This document shows positions 44,552-57,036 of a stretch of DNA of 64,000 nucleotides, in pieces; positions within the stretch are counted from its first letter, which is position 1; each line of letters opens with the position of its first letter. The DNA is from Dreissena polymorpha (lineage: Eukaryota > Mollusca > Bivalvia > Myida > Dreissenidae), in contig NC_068366.1 of assembly GCF_020536995.1 (NCBI RefSeq), forward strand, positions 18,107,608 through 18,171,607, read 5' to 3'. The notes under the pieces are model-generated. The model was not told the DNA's origin, ran no database searches, and saw only the letters and a program-made list of their open reading frames with translations. The translations under genes and the position numbers were made by a program.

Positions 44552-45276
44552 AATGAGTCTCCTACCCGTGTTATAACTGGGTCGTCCAGTAGAACCAGTC
44601 TGGTGTCATCTGAAGATGAAAAGTCAGACGAGGTCGACAAAGACGAAAAACCCGACGGACTTTTACGAGCAGAAGAGAAAACCGAGGATGCCCCTAAATT
44701 CAAGTCACCTTTACTTCAGAAGTTGACGGATAAATCTCAAAATGTTGATTCTGGCACACCGAAATTCAAATCCCCACTTCTGCAAAGCATTATGGGTAAG
44801 ACAAAAATCGGGGCTAGGTTGTCGGGTACGCGTTTAGAAGAAATGGACAAAAGTACTGAAAACTTAACAGAGTCGAAAAGCTCAGAAAGATTGTCCGAGA
44901 AAGAATCGTCCGAGAAAGAAGACTCGGATAAAGACAAAGACACTCTCGAGCCTCAGACCAATGGTGTAGACTCTTCACAAAATATAGACAGTGTAGAAGA
45001 AGACACCGACTTTGTTGCAAAGATGGATTTTGATGCCCATGAGAATGTGCCAGTCAGTGTTACATCGCTAGAGGGCAAATACAGAATACAGAGTGACAGT
45101 ATGGTAGGCAGTGCACCGAACACGGACGGTATTACGGATTCCCAGATGCTGATTGGTTCCACTGCAGACAGTGCTGTCTGCCTGTCATTCACTAACGGGA
45201 TAACCACCTCACAGAATGGGGATATCCATATAGAGCAGAGAGGGATCACAGATTCTAAGGAATTTATAGATTCAAG
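44552..45276 (+). CDS. MAP7: MAP7 homologue exon f: long acidic linker
   Basis: It follows CCATTTTCAG and ends at GTGAGT; 241 codons plus 2 nt, fully open. It starts NESPTRVITGSSSRTSLVSS and is rich in Ser, Glu, Asp and Lys. A nine-residue motif PKFKSPLLQ occurs twice, 22 residues apart (about 44693 and 44759). LSEKESSEKEDSDKDKD follows. There is no folded domain; it looks like a disordered phosphorylated region C-terminal to the MAP7 coiled coil. Its phase-2 end matches the phase of exon g, 11 kb downstream (SR/S split codon AGT), supporting direct splicing. Long, uninterrupted coding here argues against whole-gene decay. Confidence 0.8.
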
Positions 45277-45711
45277 GTGAGTGTAGAGAATTGCTGACAA
45301 TGTACTAAGTTTTCATATTAAGGTGTAGCAAGGTCTCATGTTTACTATCCCTATCTGAAAATGCTATTTGTGCTGTACATGTGAAGAAATTGTATACCAA
45401 AGTCTTAGAACATTTCACTTGTCCATTCATGTTCTAAGATAACCCACACAATACAAACTTAGCAGGGTTTCCTCCCTTTAAGTGATTTCTTAAGTGATTT
45501 CAATTACAAGGCATGTCAGAAGTGAGAGAGACATTTCAGAAATATCAGAATAAACAAATATGGTAAAGCTGAAAATATTAAGATGCAGTTTAGGCCACTG
45601 TACATTGTATCATATGAAACAATCTGAGGTCAACTCTCAGCATGTAAAGAAAAATCAATTATAATTCCATTATTTGTTTAAGACCGCCGTGACAATTATT
45701 TGTGAAACCAT

Positions 45712-45985
45712 TTGAGCCTTGCTCTGTGAAAAAGGGTTTTAATGCATGTGCATAAAGTGTCGTCCCAGATTAGCCTGTGCAGTATGCATGTGCATAAAGT
45801 GTCGTCCCAGATTAGCCTGTGCAGTATGCACAGGCAAATCAGAAATGACACTTTCCGCTGTAATTATATTTTTGGTTTAAAGAAAGTCTCTTTTTAGCAA
45901 TAATCCAGTTTTGGCGGAAATTGTCCTCCCTAATTAGTCTGTGTAGACACACATGCATTAAAACCCTTTTTCACAGAGCGTGACT
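45712..45985. mobile_element. MITE D copy 8, near full length
   Basis: TTGAGCCTTGCTCTGTG ... CACAGAGCGTGACTCAG, terminal inverted repeats. Inner palindromes are built on GTCCCAGATTAGCCTGTGCA. It holds a 42-bp exact tandem duplication (45743-45784 and 45785-45826) and an intact ATGCATTAAAACC near 45952, the site at which MITE B sits in copy 2. Confidence 0.9.
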
Positions 45986-46849
45986 CAGTTATAATTAAAC
46001 TTTATGTGATCTCATATTCAGTAGTGTACTGTTGAAACTAAAGTTGTGCATTTTATATGTGATTTTCCAAAAGTGTTTACCCATCAGTGATCGTTTTCTT
46101 TGTGTGAATTTCTTTAGTTATTAAATTTTTTTTAAAGCGCTGCACTTAAGTACTTGACCATTATTCCCTTGTTGACTTCTTACAGACATACAATCAAACA
46201 ATGTAATTAAGCATATGCAAACATGCATGCAACTTTGCAGTTGTGTTATTTATCACATATCATGTGAAAAGTGAATTTCATTCAGTGAAAGTCTGATTAC
46301 AAAGTAGAGATATACAGAACTTGCCATATAAGATCTATAGATCAATAAAATGTTCGCATCAGGTCTTAATCAGCCATTGAATTAAAAGGGTGTTTGCGTC
46401 AAGATATTCTTTAATTTATTAGGTACTGTTGACATATTTGAAATGAAAAGGAGCTATTGAAATGTTTGCACTAAATATCTTAGTTATTTTGCTAGACAGC
46501 TTAATATGTTCAATTTAAGATTTTGAATATTAATGAAAAAAGTCAAAGGATTTGTTTTGAGATTGAAAATGTCATGAATTCAACGTGTAAAAGGCATATA
46601 TAACTGTCAAAGTGTATAAGGTTTTATGGTAGAATAAGTGGAATCTAGTAGCTTCAGTGTAATATGGTAATTATGCAAATCAGCTTTAGTTTACAATGGG
46701 TGTTTTTGTGCTCATTAAATGATTAAAAAACATATTTGAATATTTGTGGTATTTCATTTAAAGCCTGACATTTTAGTGTTCATTTTTATGGTCCCTGATC
46801 TAATTGAAATTCGGTTAAGTTTTAAATCTAAATGAGCATTGTCTCCGTG

Positions 46850-47345
46850 TCAGCTCTTCTGAGCTCATGGATAGCCTTTGTTATCACCTATTGTCCTTTG
46901 TCCATCTTCTGGCTTGGTTCATCATCAACATTTATAATATGAATAATTTAGAGGCCACATGTATTGCCCAATCTTTATTAGAAAATTTGTCCCAATACAA
47001 TCTCATCAAAAGTTGAAACTTGGTCAGGTGTGGACAAAATCTAGGTCATTTTAATGGAAAAGGTAGTGAAAACTCAGTAGAAGTAATTGGTTTAGCCCAA
47101 CCTGCCTAAAACTTTGTCAGAACATTTGTATGAACTATATCAAGACCCAGTTTGAAAGTGGGTCACTTGGGTTCAAAGACTTAGGCACTAGTTAAATTAA
47201 AGAAATAACTTGTGAACACTCTTGAAATCACATTTTCTTGAAGACTTTAGTTTCTAAATAAATTTTTAAGTTAAAAATGGTTTGCGACATTGAAAGAAAG
47301 GCCTCCAAAGTTTGGGGCCATTTTCGTTATATGGCAACAGTGCAG
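46850..47345 (+). mobile_element. Diverged F7-type cassette element
   Basis: AGCTCTTCTGAGCTCATGGA, then TTTAGAGGCCACATGTATTG, and TTGTCAGAACATTTGT units resemble F7 but are heavily worn; the end is unclear. Confidence 0.7.
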
Positions 47346-47715
47346 TCATGTTAGCAGCCATTTTAGCTGTGTTGATGATTTTGGGTTTGTGGATAGAACC
47401 AACAATTTTGGTTGCTTAGGTTACAGAAATAAGTGAAAACTAACTGAAAAATCTGAATCCTGTGGTAAATAAAAAAATTACTTAATCGAGGTTTATGAAA
47501 CTCGTTATTTGTATAAAGGGCCATATGGGTTATAAACATTTATTGTTGTTGACAATAGTGCGCTTTCTAATGTAAAAGAAATTCGTGAATAATGTCAGAA
47601 AAATCTGGATCCACTTCTCCCTTTTGGACTCTAAAACTTATGTACTGAAGCTTTTTGTTTACCAGTTAGATGCGCATTTTTACGCATGTGTAGTCCTTAA
47701 GAAAGTTAAATTTAA

Positions 47716-47892
47716 TTAAAGACCATTCTTACTAGATTCAAGTTTTAAAGGCTTCCTTTCCACTGCTAAGATACTGATGAGCAGCAAACAGCATAAAACA
47801 TGAACAGACTGTGAGTTACTTGCAGGCTGATCTGGTTTTATGTTGTTTGCACATAGCCATTTTCACTTTGCTTCTGAGTGGGAAAGGGTTAA
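47716..47892. mobile_element. MITE C copy 2 (inverse)
   Basis: TTAA-AGACCATTCTTACTAG ... TGAGTGGGAAAGGG-TTAA. Confidence 0.85.
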
Positions 47893-48000
47893 AACCTGGT
47901 ATGTGGATAGTGGGGCATATGGGTAATACATGTATGCAGATATTTCATCAGACACACATTGCGTTTGCTATTAATGTTATTTGACAGAGATGTTATTTTT

Positions 48001-48304
48001 ATGCCCCCGAAGGAGGGCATATAATAGTGATCGCACTGTCCGTCACACGTTGCGTTTAGGTTTCGAAAAATGCTCATAGCTTCTTTGTCGCTTCATATGT
48101 TACCGTCATATTTGGTATGCATGTGTTAATGGACAAGGCCTTTCGATACGCACACACATTTTGACCACTTTAACCTTGACCTTGAACTTTGGGCCCACGT
48201 TTAGGTTTGGAAATCTGGGTTTAGGTTTCGACAAAATGCTCATAACTTCCATCAAAGCGTTTTTTCGGGGGCATATGTCATCCTATGGAGACAGCTCTTG
48301 TTTT
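48001..48304 (+). mobile_element. Cassette element F4, both ends present
   Basis: The head ATGCCCCCGAAGGAGGGCAT follows TTTTT. Cassette words are TTTAGGTTTCGACAAAATGC and AACCTTGACCTTGAAC. The echo GGGGGCATATG is followed by the stem-loop TGTC/GACA (48276-48293) and CTCTTGTTTT. Confidence 0.9.
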
Positions 48305-48514
48305 GTAAATAATATAGCAACATAAGTACTGTGTGACTCACATAAGACAACCTATTTCCTAATTTAGCTATGAAGTAGGAGAAGCATTTTGATTGTGCGA
48401 AGTATTGCAGAGTAATAATGTTGAATCAATAAGCATTAGCCATCTGATGTACTTAATTACGCTTGTAGTCTTGTCTTAGACTATGTTGTTTATCTACTAC
48501 CATAACACTATCCT

Positions 48515-48605
48515 CCCCCTCCTCCTCCTCCCCCTACTTTTCCCCCCTCCCTCTCTCACTTCCTCCCTCACTCCTTCCTCAACACTAGTATCCCCCCTCA
48601 TCCTC
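48515..48605. repeat. C/T-rich low-complexity tract
   Basis: CCTCCTCCTCCTCCCCC-type sequence in the MAP7 intron. Confidence 0.9.
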
Positions 48606-49099
48606 CTCATCATCAGCAGCACAACCAATATCATCATTTTTGAGCATTTGCCCAGATCTTGTTGTAGAGTAAGCTAGTAAAGCTGGCTACGGCACCTAAA
48701 ATAATTATATTCATTGAATATTTAGACCATCAGGCTGCAAACAATACTGGTTTCATTGAATATTGAGAAAAATACTGGTCTTTCTTTAGACACACTGTTA
48801 CATATTGGAAATGCAATCAGATTGGAATTTGAGCTGTTTTTACCCTGATAAGGAAACTTTTTCATGGACTTTGTCACAATTTTTGGTACAAATTTATCTG
48901 TAAACAGGAATTAAAGTATTATTGCTTGTTTTTCATATGAAAATGAATCATGTCATTGTTAACAACAAAATTATAAGGCAGTCTGAAAACATTATTTACA
49001 AAAGAAGAAAAGTACTTAATTGGATGTATTCTCACATAGTTACTTTCTTTAAGCAAGTTACTCATACAGTGCCCAATTAATCAGGACTTGCATTTTATT

Positions 49100-49260
49100 A
49101 GCTCATTTATTTAAAAAAAAAAAAAAAAGAGCTATTGTCATCACCTTGGCGTCGGCGTCTGCCTCGGCGTCCGGTTAAGTTCATACTTTTACAAAACAAC
49201 ACTTACCTGACATACCACAATGGACTCCACCCAAACCATCCCCCACGCCCCACCCAAGAA

Positions 49261-49302
<42 letters not shown>

Positions 49303-49441
49303 AAAAATTTTTTTTTTTAAATATCATCTATTAAATGAACACACACCCACATTATACCCCCCTCTCCATGATGACCCCCCATACATTATACTGTCAAGCA
49401 CTCGAATAGTCGAGTGCGCTGTTCTCTGACGGCTCTTGTTT
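49100..49441 (+). mobile_element. Cassette element F6
   Basis: The head AGCTCATTTATTT, an A-run, then GAGCTATTGTCATCACC follows TTTTATT. Low-complexity C, A and T runs fill 49261-49318. The terminal stem-loop GCACTCGA-ATAG-TCGAGTGC (49398-49417) precedes GGCTCTTGTTT. Confidence 0.8.
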
Positions 49442-51222
49442 CCATTCCTAAGGCCCCTTTCCTAAACTGTGAAAAAACAACAATGATGGTAAACTCTGGC
49501 TTAATAATCTGCTAAATCTATTTGATAAGTAAACAATGACATGAATACTTGTAACATTATTAGCCTAAATACCTGTCCATTGTGATCATTGTCAATATCT
49601 CTTAAAGAGGTTTTGTTTACCAGGGGTTCACAACTTACAGGGAAATGAAGCATGTAGAAAATAGTATTATTCAATCAATTTTGTAGTTTATGTTTTACTT
49701 TTATGGTATATCATGTACCGGGTAGTTCACACTTGTTACTTTTTCAAGAAAACGGTGTAAGTATTGGGTAAAAGAAACACGATATACTTACAACTTTAGA
49801 CTATTTTACTCTTATTTGCTTTAAGAAACATGATATATTAACAACTTAAAATCATTGGACTCTTTCCTGTGTATTTTTCTTTTGATTTAAACCATTTGTA
49901 GCAGTTGCAAAACAATTGATTTAACTGGGCGGTGTTGCAGTGAAACTTTTTCTCACCTATTCGCAATGCTATTGGAAAATATTGCAAATAACTTCATTAT
50001 ATAGACTCGCACTCAATATATAGACTGCATTCAGTAATCTCAAAATGATATTGATTTTGATCATGTCAATATTTCTAGTCTGCGGTTAGTGTGAAATACA
50101 AACAACCAATATAAAACTTCAGATATGGTTTTGTTTATTTTGGTTATTTTCTGGTCTGCGCTAAGTGAATTTAAGAGAGTTAAGTGGCAAGGGCTAGTGT
50201 GTATTGTGTTTGCATACAGCAATTATATCGTTTGTATGATGGTGCAGTGTAGGTAGTGTATAGTGAGATATACGATAGGCAAAAGATATATGATAGACCG
50301 CCCTAGATTTGGAGACTCGAGTTGTTGTGTACAGATGTATATAGATAGAAGAGGAATGTGATTTAGTGAAGGGCTTTGAGTTATCTGTGCGAATATTTTC
50401 AATATTGAACAAGATCATACCTTTAATATGGGATGGTTTGAAAGTTATGCATAAGTTCGTTATTCAATAACAACTGAGCTGGGTTGTTATTTCAAACAAT
50501 TTTGGAGTGGGTTTACTTAAACTTTAAAGTGGTTACACCCTCAAGCTGATAGTGGAGTGTATGTAGTTGTGTGAACAATCAGGTATATTTAAGTATACTT
50601 ATTTTAATCTAATACAAATTGTTCGAGGAATAAATGTTTTAACTACTTCAAATTTTAAATGCCACAGATACAATTCAGGCTGCATTATTAATGTGACATT
50701 TTGGCTTTTTAATTGCAACAGGTGTTAAGATGTTGCTAACTGGCTGCTGTAAGTGTTCTGTGTTGTATGTTTAAAATGATAATTGTGAAAAATTGTCAAA
50801 GCTTACAAAGTACACTGTTTAAATGGCAAGGTGTTATTAGTCACCAGAATAGTGTACATTATTTGGAACATGTTGAATTCAAGTGTAGTTCCTTAAGGAA
50901 ATATTAAGGGGGGGGGGGGGGGGGGGGGGGGGGTGGGTGGTAATGTTCTCTCTTTATGATGGATGGCCATATCAAGAATATGCAGTTTTTTCACCAGAAC
51001 AAAATTGTGTTTGCTGTGGTCCGGAAATTAATGTAAAACTGTCCTAAAATTCAGAAACCTGCAATAACTCAAACAGAACATAACATGTTTAGCTTGATGG
51101 GATACGCTCAGTAATATATTATTATTAATAGAGGTCTGCATTGAGAATATGCATGTTATTTCAGATTTTTTTCCCAACAGAATGTTTGATTTCGGTTGAT
51201 ATGGTAACAATGTTAAATGTGT
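49442..51222. other. MAP7 intron sequence
   Basis: Contains a poly-G tract at about 50910-50940 (ending GTGGGTGG). No other supported feature. Confidence 0.5.
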
Positions 51223-51425
51223 TTAAACTCTTTCAGTGCTGAAACCGAATTTGGAAGGCATTTGCAAACAGTTTGGATCCAGATGAACGTGGCGTCTCAT
51301 CAGGATCCAAATTGTTTGCTTTTCTGATAGTATTCTTTGAACAAATTCGAAGAAAATGCTAATTTTAGAAATTCAGCAGACGACATTTTAGCAGACGACA
51401 AATTTCCCAGCATGCAAAGGGTTAA
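51223..51425. mobile_element. MITE B copy 3 (inverse)
   Basis: TTAA-ACTCTTTCAGTGCTG ... CCCAGCATGCAAAGGG-TTAA; core at 51264-51319 with a short deletion in the palindrome. Confidence 0.9.
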
Positions 51426-53437
51426 GGATGTTTCTGCACAAAATCTGAACATGAAAAGTCTAAACCTAGATATAGTTGGGCTTCTAGATATAGTAGGGCT
51501 AAAAATTCTTTGCCCAAGGGGTCCTCATGATCTAATGACCTGACCTGTAGAGCATCATAACATCCATTCTCTATAGCCGTTCATAGTGTCAAATGTTTAT
51601 GTAGCCACTTCTGGTATTAAATTATCCCATTTCATTCCAAGTGCCTAATGTTGCATGAAATGTAACCTTTTCAAAATGTGTAGTTTTCTTGTGGTTTATT
51701 GAACATTTCAAGAGTTGTGAATCAAATCATTTCGCCATAAGCTTTAACTTGTGTCTCAGATGTGGTATTTATTGTGTCTTATCAGGATATGGTCAGGATA
51801 TACAAGTATAAATACTATTCGTAAGTACATCTCAAATCTAGTTAAATTTATCTTAAGTGAAAATGGATTTATTTAATATCACTAAGTTGGCAATTGGAAC
51901 AGTAATTCTCTGTTATCAAGTATAATGGGAACTTGAAACACTGACGTTACAAAAGCATACTTAAAAAATATATTCAATATTAAAGATTATCACACTGCAA
52001 TTGAATTTTAAGTTCCACATGCATAAGAGTGGTATCATTAGAGTATCAGAATTATCATTTTAGGGGTAAGATAATTATATTGAATATTGAATTTGTTTTT
52101 TATGACTATTTGTTATATGCGTTTCATAAAAAAAATAAAATTAAAGAAAGTTAAGTTAAACATATTCATAAACAATTAGGTTTATTATAAAATTAGTTGC
52201 CAATTTTATAGTAAATCATGCGATGATATTGATATCATTGGGTTATTACCAACAATTTAGAATTATTTTTTACACAGTATCATATGAATTATAATGTACA
52301 TATCAAAAGACTTCAAATTGTTATGGTCTTATAAATTGCTATCCCTATTGTGTTGCGTTTTACCAATTTGCCCATGTATTTATTTTCAAATATTCAAAAG
52401 CAATTGTTCCAAAAACAACAACAACAAAACAATCTGCATTTTATCTTGTTGAAACATTGAATCTTTCCTGGGGTTTAATTTTTGAAATCTGATAGATAGG
52501 ATTTTCTGCTTAATAAATGGATGTTTGTTTCTGTGTTCTTTTTCCCCCGACCCTTGACCTTGCCGTATACAACATATTGATCAGAACTAATCCTAACTGT
52601 TAGGTTTTCATACAATAGACACTAATTGGATTATCAGTTTGCTTTATTGTAAAATATTATAACATCGAGTGATGTCATATTACATGAGTAGGTGTTTTCA
52701 ATGGATATTAAATAGCGTTTTAAACCATTGGGATTTAAAATCAATTGAAATTTATCTGGCCTTTTGTGGCCTGATGTCTAATATTGTATGGGTTCTTTTT
52801 ACTGAAGAACCCTGATTGTTAAAGCTCAAAAATTCTTTGAAGCAGTTGTATTTAATGTCTTAAATCTATTGATGTTTGTTATATATATTACATTTTTTTG
52901 CTGGTCTGTTGGTATCATATTTGACTTTGACAGATAATAGTTGTTAATTGTTTCACATACCTTGTATTATGACAGCAAGAACATTGTTCAGTATGAAACT
53001 TAACAACTCAACATACGTTACAAACAACAAAAGCTGAAAATATAAGACTTAAAAAATGTTTATCTTGCACATGGTAAAATGTCCATTCTGAAGCCTTAAC
53101 TACCACTGTGTTATGTTTCTAAGTCTTGCCTGTAAGCCTATTATGTCTCGCATTTAAATATCATCAGAACATGAGACATGACATGATGCCTGCAAGGATT
53201 TGTTCTTGATACATGTAGTTAATGTGCATGCAGTTATAGACTTCCCTTCCAAGTCACAGGTTTTATGAGGTGGTTGGAGTCTTTTACAGCAGAATTTTTG
53301 GTATTATTAGGCAAACGTGTGTGTGCAGAGCTGGGGGAGTGGGGATGAAACCTGAACTCTGCTATCCTGTTAAGTAGGGGAGCAGGAGAAATGCTATCAA
53401 GTGTAATAGGTTTAACTTAAGAATTAGTTACTTTATT
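51426..53437. other. MAP7 intron sequence, nothing recognised
   Basis: AT-rich; no supported gene or repeat. Confidence 0.3.
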
Positions 53438-53915
53438 GTCCCCTACCGGTGAAACCGGAGGGGACTTATGGTTTGCACTCTGTCAGTCAGTCAGTCAGTC
53501 AGTCAGTCAGTCAGTCAGTTAGTCTGTCAGTCTGTCACACTTTTCTGGATCCTGCAATAACTTTAAAAGTTCTTCATATTTTTTCATGAAACTTAAAACA
53601 TGGACAGATGGCAATATAGAGATTATGCACATCATTTCATTTTGTTCCTATGTCAATAATTCTGGTTGCTATGGCAACAAATAGGCTAGAAATATTGCTA
53701 AAATGAAGGATCCTGCGATAACTTGAAAAGTTCTTCATATTTTTTCATGAAACTTAAAACATGGACAGATGGCAATATAGAGATTATGCATGTCATTTCA
53801 TTTTGTTCCTATGTCAAGAATTCTGGTTGCTATGGCAACAAATAGACTAGAAATATTGCTGAAAATGGTGGAGTTTCACCGGTAGAGGACCATATTGCTT
53901 GGCAATAGTCTTGTT
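53438..53915 (+). mobile_element. Cassette element F5, both ends present
   Basis: The head GTCCCCTACCGGTGAAACCG, then GAGGGGAC, follows CTTTATT. An (AGTC)n microsatellite lies at 53481-53540. Two nearly identical 161-bp cassettes start at 53548 and 53709 (GGATCCTGC-ATAACTT; GGTTGCTATGGCAACAAATA). The echo CACCGGTAGAGGAC is followed by the stem-loop ATTGC-TTG-GCAAT (53894-53906) and GTCTTGTT. Confidence 0.9.
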
Positions 53916-54696
53916 CTTTGTGTAACGCCAAAGGGCTATTTAAAAACTATTGCAGATTAAAGTCTTTTTAATACAAAGATGGTAACACAATGGGAATATG
54001 AACATGAATATTTAATAAAAGTCAGATTGCTGCAATTAAATTGCTCTTGTTGATGACTTGTGAACTAGAATTCAGCTTAAGTTTATTATGAAAATGACAT
54101 TAATATTGACCAGTGTTGACGTTTGTTAAGATTGAAAATCAATTATGCAGACATTTCATTGTAAATTTTCCTCCAAGAGAATTTCCACATTATTATGCAG
54201 TATCGATGTTTATTGAGCTTTTATTGTATTGGTAATCATCTTTATCGTTTGTAACCTTCTGGAGGGGTAGAAATGTGAACCTGACAAGCAGTGCGGTTTG
54301 GAATAAATAATCACTCACAAATTAATTAAATGTTTTGTTTTCTATGTAAATGAAGTGTCAAATGAACTTACATAAAATTTACACCATCTGAATTTAACCT
54401 TCAAAATGTCAAACTGGTGTAGAAACTGTTAAAAAATTGAGAAGTGTTTTAAGTTTGCCGTGAAATTTATGAATGTCTTCATCGGTAAGGTAGAAACATT
54501 CGTTGAGACCTACAGAGATGACTTTAATATTCAAATAAGTTGTAAACAATCGTCAAAAAGAATGTTAACTTGGGCTAGTACATTTATGGAGGCCAGCATG
54601 TTATTTTGTTCATGGTTGGAAAGCGTCCCAACAAAATCTGTCTCAGTGTCCTAATTTTGGTACAAAGCCACAAATATTTGTAGGGTGTTTAATATG

Positions 54697-54890
54697 AGCC
54701 ACGCTGTCGGAAAACCGGGCTTAATGCAAGTGCGTAAAGTGTCGTCCCAGATAAATAAGTCAGTTTGCACAGGTTCATCAGGGATTACGCTTTCAACTGT
54801 TATGGAATTTTCATGATTAGGAATTTTTTATTAAACCAAAATCAAGTCTAGGCAAAATGTGTAATCCCAGATACACCTAGATATAATGTT
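54697..54890. mobile_element. MITE D copy 9, worn
   Basis: GAGCCACGCTGTCGGAAAAC, then GTAAAGTGTCGTCCCAGAT. The right end is lost. Confidence 0.8.
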
Positions 54891-55864
54891 GGCATGTATT
54901 TAACTTATAATGGTGGTTGAATTAAAACATGCTTTAATGTTATTTGTACAGCCTTAGGGTGAATTTATTAGGATAATGACGGTATTATATCCTTAAATAT
55001 GTTATGTAAACATGAATACATGTTATTAGATGTAAAACATATTTAAATTCCACCCTTTAAAAATTTAAGCTGGTGCATGAAATGTTAATGTACTTAGCCT
55101 TAATATAATTGAATTCATGAATTTGTTACATACTAATTACTTATGATTTGGAATGCATGGAGCGTTTCTAATTGAATTATTATTGATTGAATTTTTTCTG
55201 CTTGATAGACAGTTGTGTATGAAATATAGTTCAATCGATCTGCAGATTATACTTGGCCATGATTTCTATGTCTTTACCTTCAATATATGATAACATGGTC
55301 ACTTGGTGGTCTAAGTAAAGTTATTGCGCATAAAAAATGTAACCTTGTATTATTTCATGATGAGGCCTTAACTTCCTTTGTATATTGTGCTGTCATGAGC
55401 TGTCAGTTTTATTTTATTTTCATCAAAGCAACCAGGTGTGTGTCTGTTCATTTCGTGTTTACTCTTATGTTTATTATCGGTTACTGGATATTTTGGATAT
55501 AATTGACATACAGGCATAAGCTCTATACACGTTTTATTGTGAACTATATCCACTTAAAAAAAATAGTTAAGTTTACTTGTATGAAGTGTGTCGAATTCTG
55601 AAACGACTGTTATTTTATTTGATGCACACAGTGGATTCTTTCTAATAGACTATGAAGAAAAAGAATTGCAACTGAAATTTATTACATGTACCACAAGTAC
55701 AAAAAGTTTTATTGCCATTTACCTCTTATTCATAATAAACATGCAAATCAGCCTACAAACATTTTCAAAAGTTTGTTCTAATTATTTTGAATTTGTGAAT
55801 GGCATAAAAAGCTCAGCAGACTGGTGTAATACTAGTTTGAATATTAGTTATTTTGTATACATGT
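54891..55864. other. MAP7 intron sequence
   Basis: No supported feature. Confidence 0.3.
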
Positions 55865-56035
55865 TTAACCCTTTCAAACTCAGAAGCAAAGTGAAAATGG
55901 CTGTATGCAATAAAATCAGAACAGCCTGCGAGTTACTTGCAGTCTGTTCAGGTTTGATGCTGTTTGCTGCTCATCAGTATCTTAGGGTTTAAAATGAAGC
56001 CCTTAAAACTTGAAATTAATTAGAAAGGTCTTTAA
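55865..56035. mobile_element. MITE C copy 3
   Basis: TTAA-CCCTTTCAAACTCAG ... TAGAAAGGTCT-TTAA; intact TTAA on both sides. Confidence 0.9.
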
Positions 56036-56099
56036 TTTAATTTTAACTTGTAAGGAATAACAAACACGTCAGATAGTTTATCTGAGTGCTAAAAGGTTT

Positions 56100-56300
56100 A
56101 CGGACGGTTATAAAACCGGACTTAAAGCATCTGGGTAAAGTGTGGTCCCAGATTAGCCTGTGCTGTTCGCACTTGCTAATTAGGGACAAAACTTTCCGCT
56201 TTTATGAGATTCTTCTTAGGAAAATTTGAGTTTAGGTGGAAAGTGTCCTCCCTTAACGCAAATGCATAAAGCCTTTATTTTCCTAAACAAAGGCTCTAAT
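56100..56300. mobile_element. MITE D copy 10
   Basis: AAAACCGGACTTAAAGCATC ... CTAAACAAAGGCTCTAATG. It ends only about 30 bp before exon g. Confidence 0.85.
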
Positions 56301-56330
56301 GTATTCATGCATTGTGTATCGTCATTTCAG

Positions 56331-56686
56331 TATAAGTGTGCGGACTGTAGACTCCCCAGACAGTCCAAGCCATTCAGAGTCCTCTGTGGACGAGACGCTT
56401 GAAGAGGAATCCCGGCTGACCCCGCCCCCTTCTGACTCCGCCCTCTTCGAAGAGGTCATTGACCTCTCCCGCCTTCCCAGTAAGCCCCTGAAATCTGGGA
56501 CGGGGCCACGCAGTGAGAACCTATTGAACCACAGTGGTGATCATAGTGGCCATAGTTACCACGTGGACCATTTTGGTGTCCTTGACAACGGCCACTTTGA
56601 CCAGGAGGAGGATTCGGGCTCACATGTGCCGCTAGTGAGACCCATCATTGCTTTCGATGATAATGCAGCAAGACAAGACGTCCCAG
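56331..56686 (+). CDS. MAP7: MAP7 homologue exon g: acidic Ser/Pro/His region
   Basis: The acceptor GTCATTTCAG is at 56330. Phase matches exon f exactly (split codon AG|T). It is open for 118 codons: ISVRTVDSPDSPSHSESSVD, then LTPPPSDSALFEEVIDLSR, then a His/Gly/Ser-rich part and VPLVRPIIAFDDNAAR. It ends at GTATAG in phase 1. No domain is recognised. The sequence looks disordered and is assigned to MAP7 by splice phase and strand. The phase-1 end does not fit exon h, so an unseen exon or an indel lies between. Confidence 0.7.
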
Positions 56687-57036
56687 GTATAGGCTAAGTA
56701 AAGTTGAAGTCTATTTATCTCAGCTTGAGTGCATTCCATAAGTTATAGGCTTATAGTTACTTGGATAATCAGTTTATGATTTCATTACAAACTTAAGTTT
56801 CAGACTTTCTCAATTGTTATTCACAACCATGTACAATGCATATATGTTTTTAAATGCCGAAAAGAGGGGAACACTTTTTGAAGTCAAGAAAACAACCATA
56901 TAGGACTGCAAATCTGCTCAAAATTTATAATGCACTATCAGTTAATCATTTCACTGAATCATTGATCCATGTCACTAAATTCTCATGGATAACCATTATT
57001 TTATATGTCACTATATTCTCATGGATAACCATTATT

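Noticed and set aside
49135-49429. Proline-rich open frames
   Set aside because: Translation of a poly-C tract within F6.
53481-53540. Regular TCAG repeats looking like an array
   Set aside because: A simple tetranucleotide microsatellite inside cassette element F5; no spacers, so not a CRISPR-type array.
55588-55992. 134-codon open frame
   Set aside because: It overlaps MITE C copy 3, has no flanking splice sites or known motif, and lies inside a MAP7 intron.
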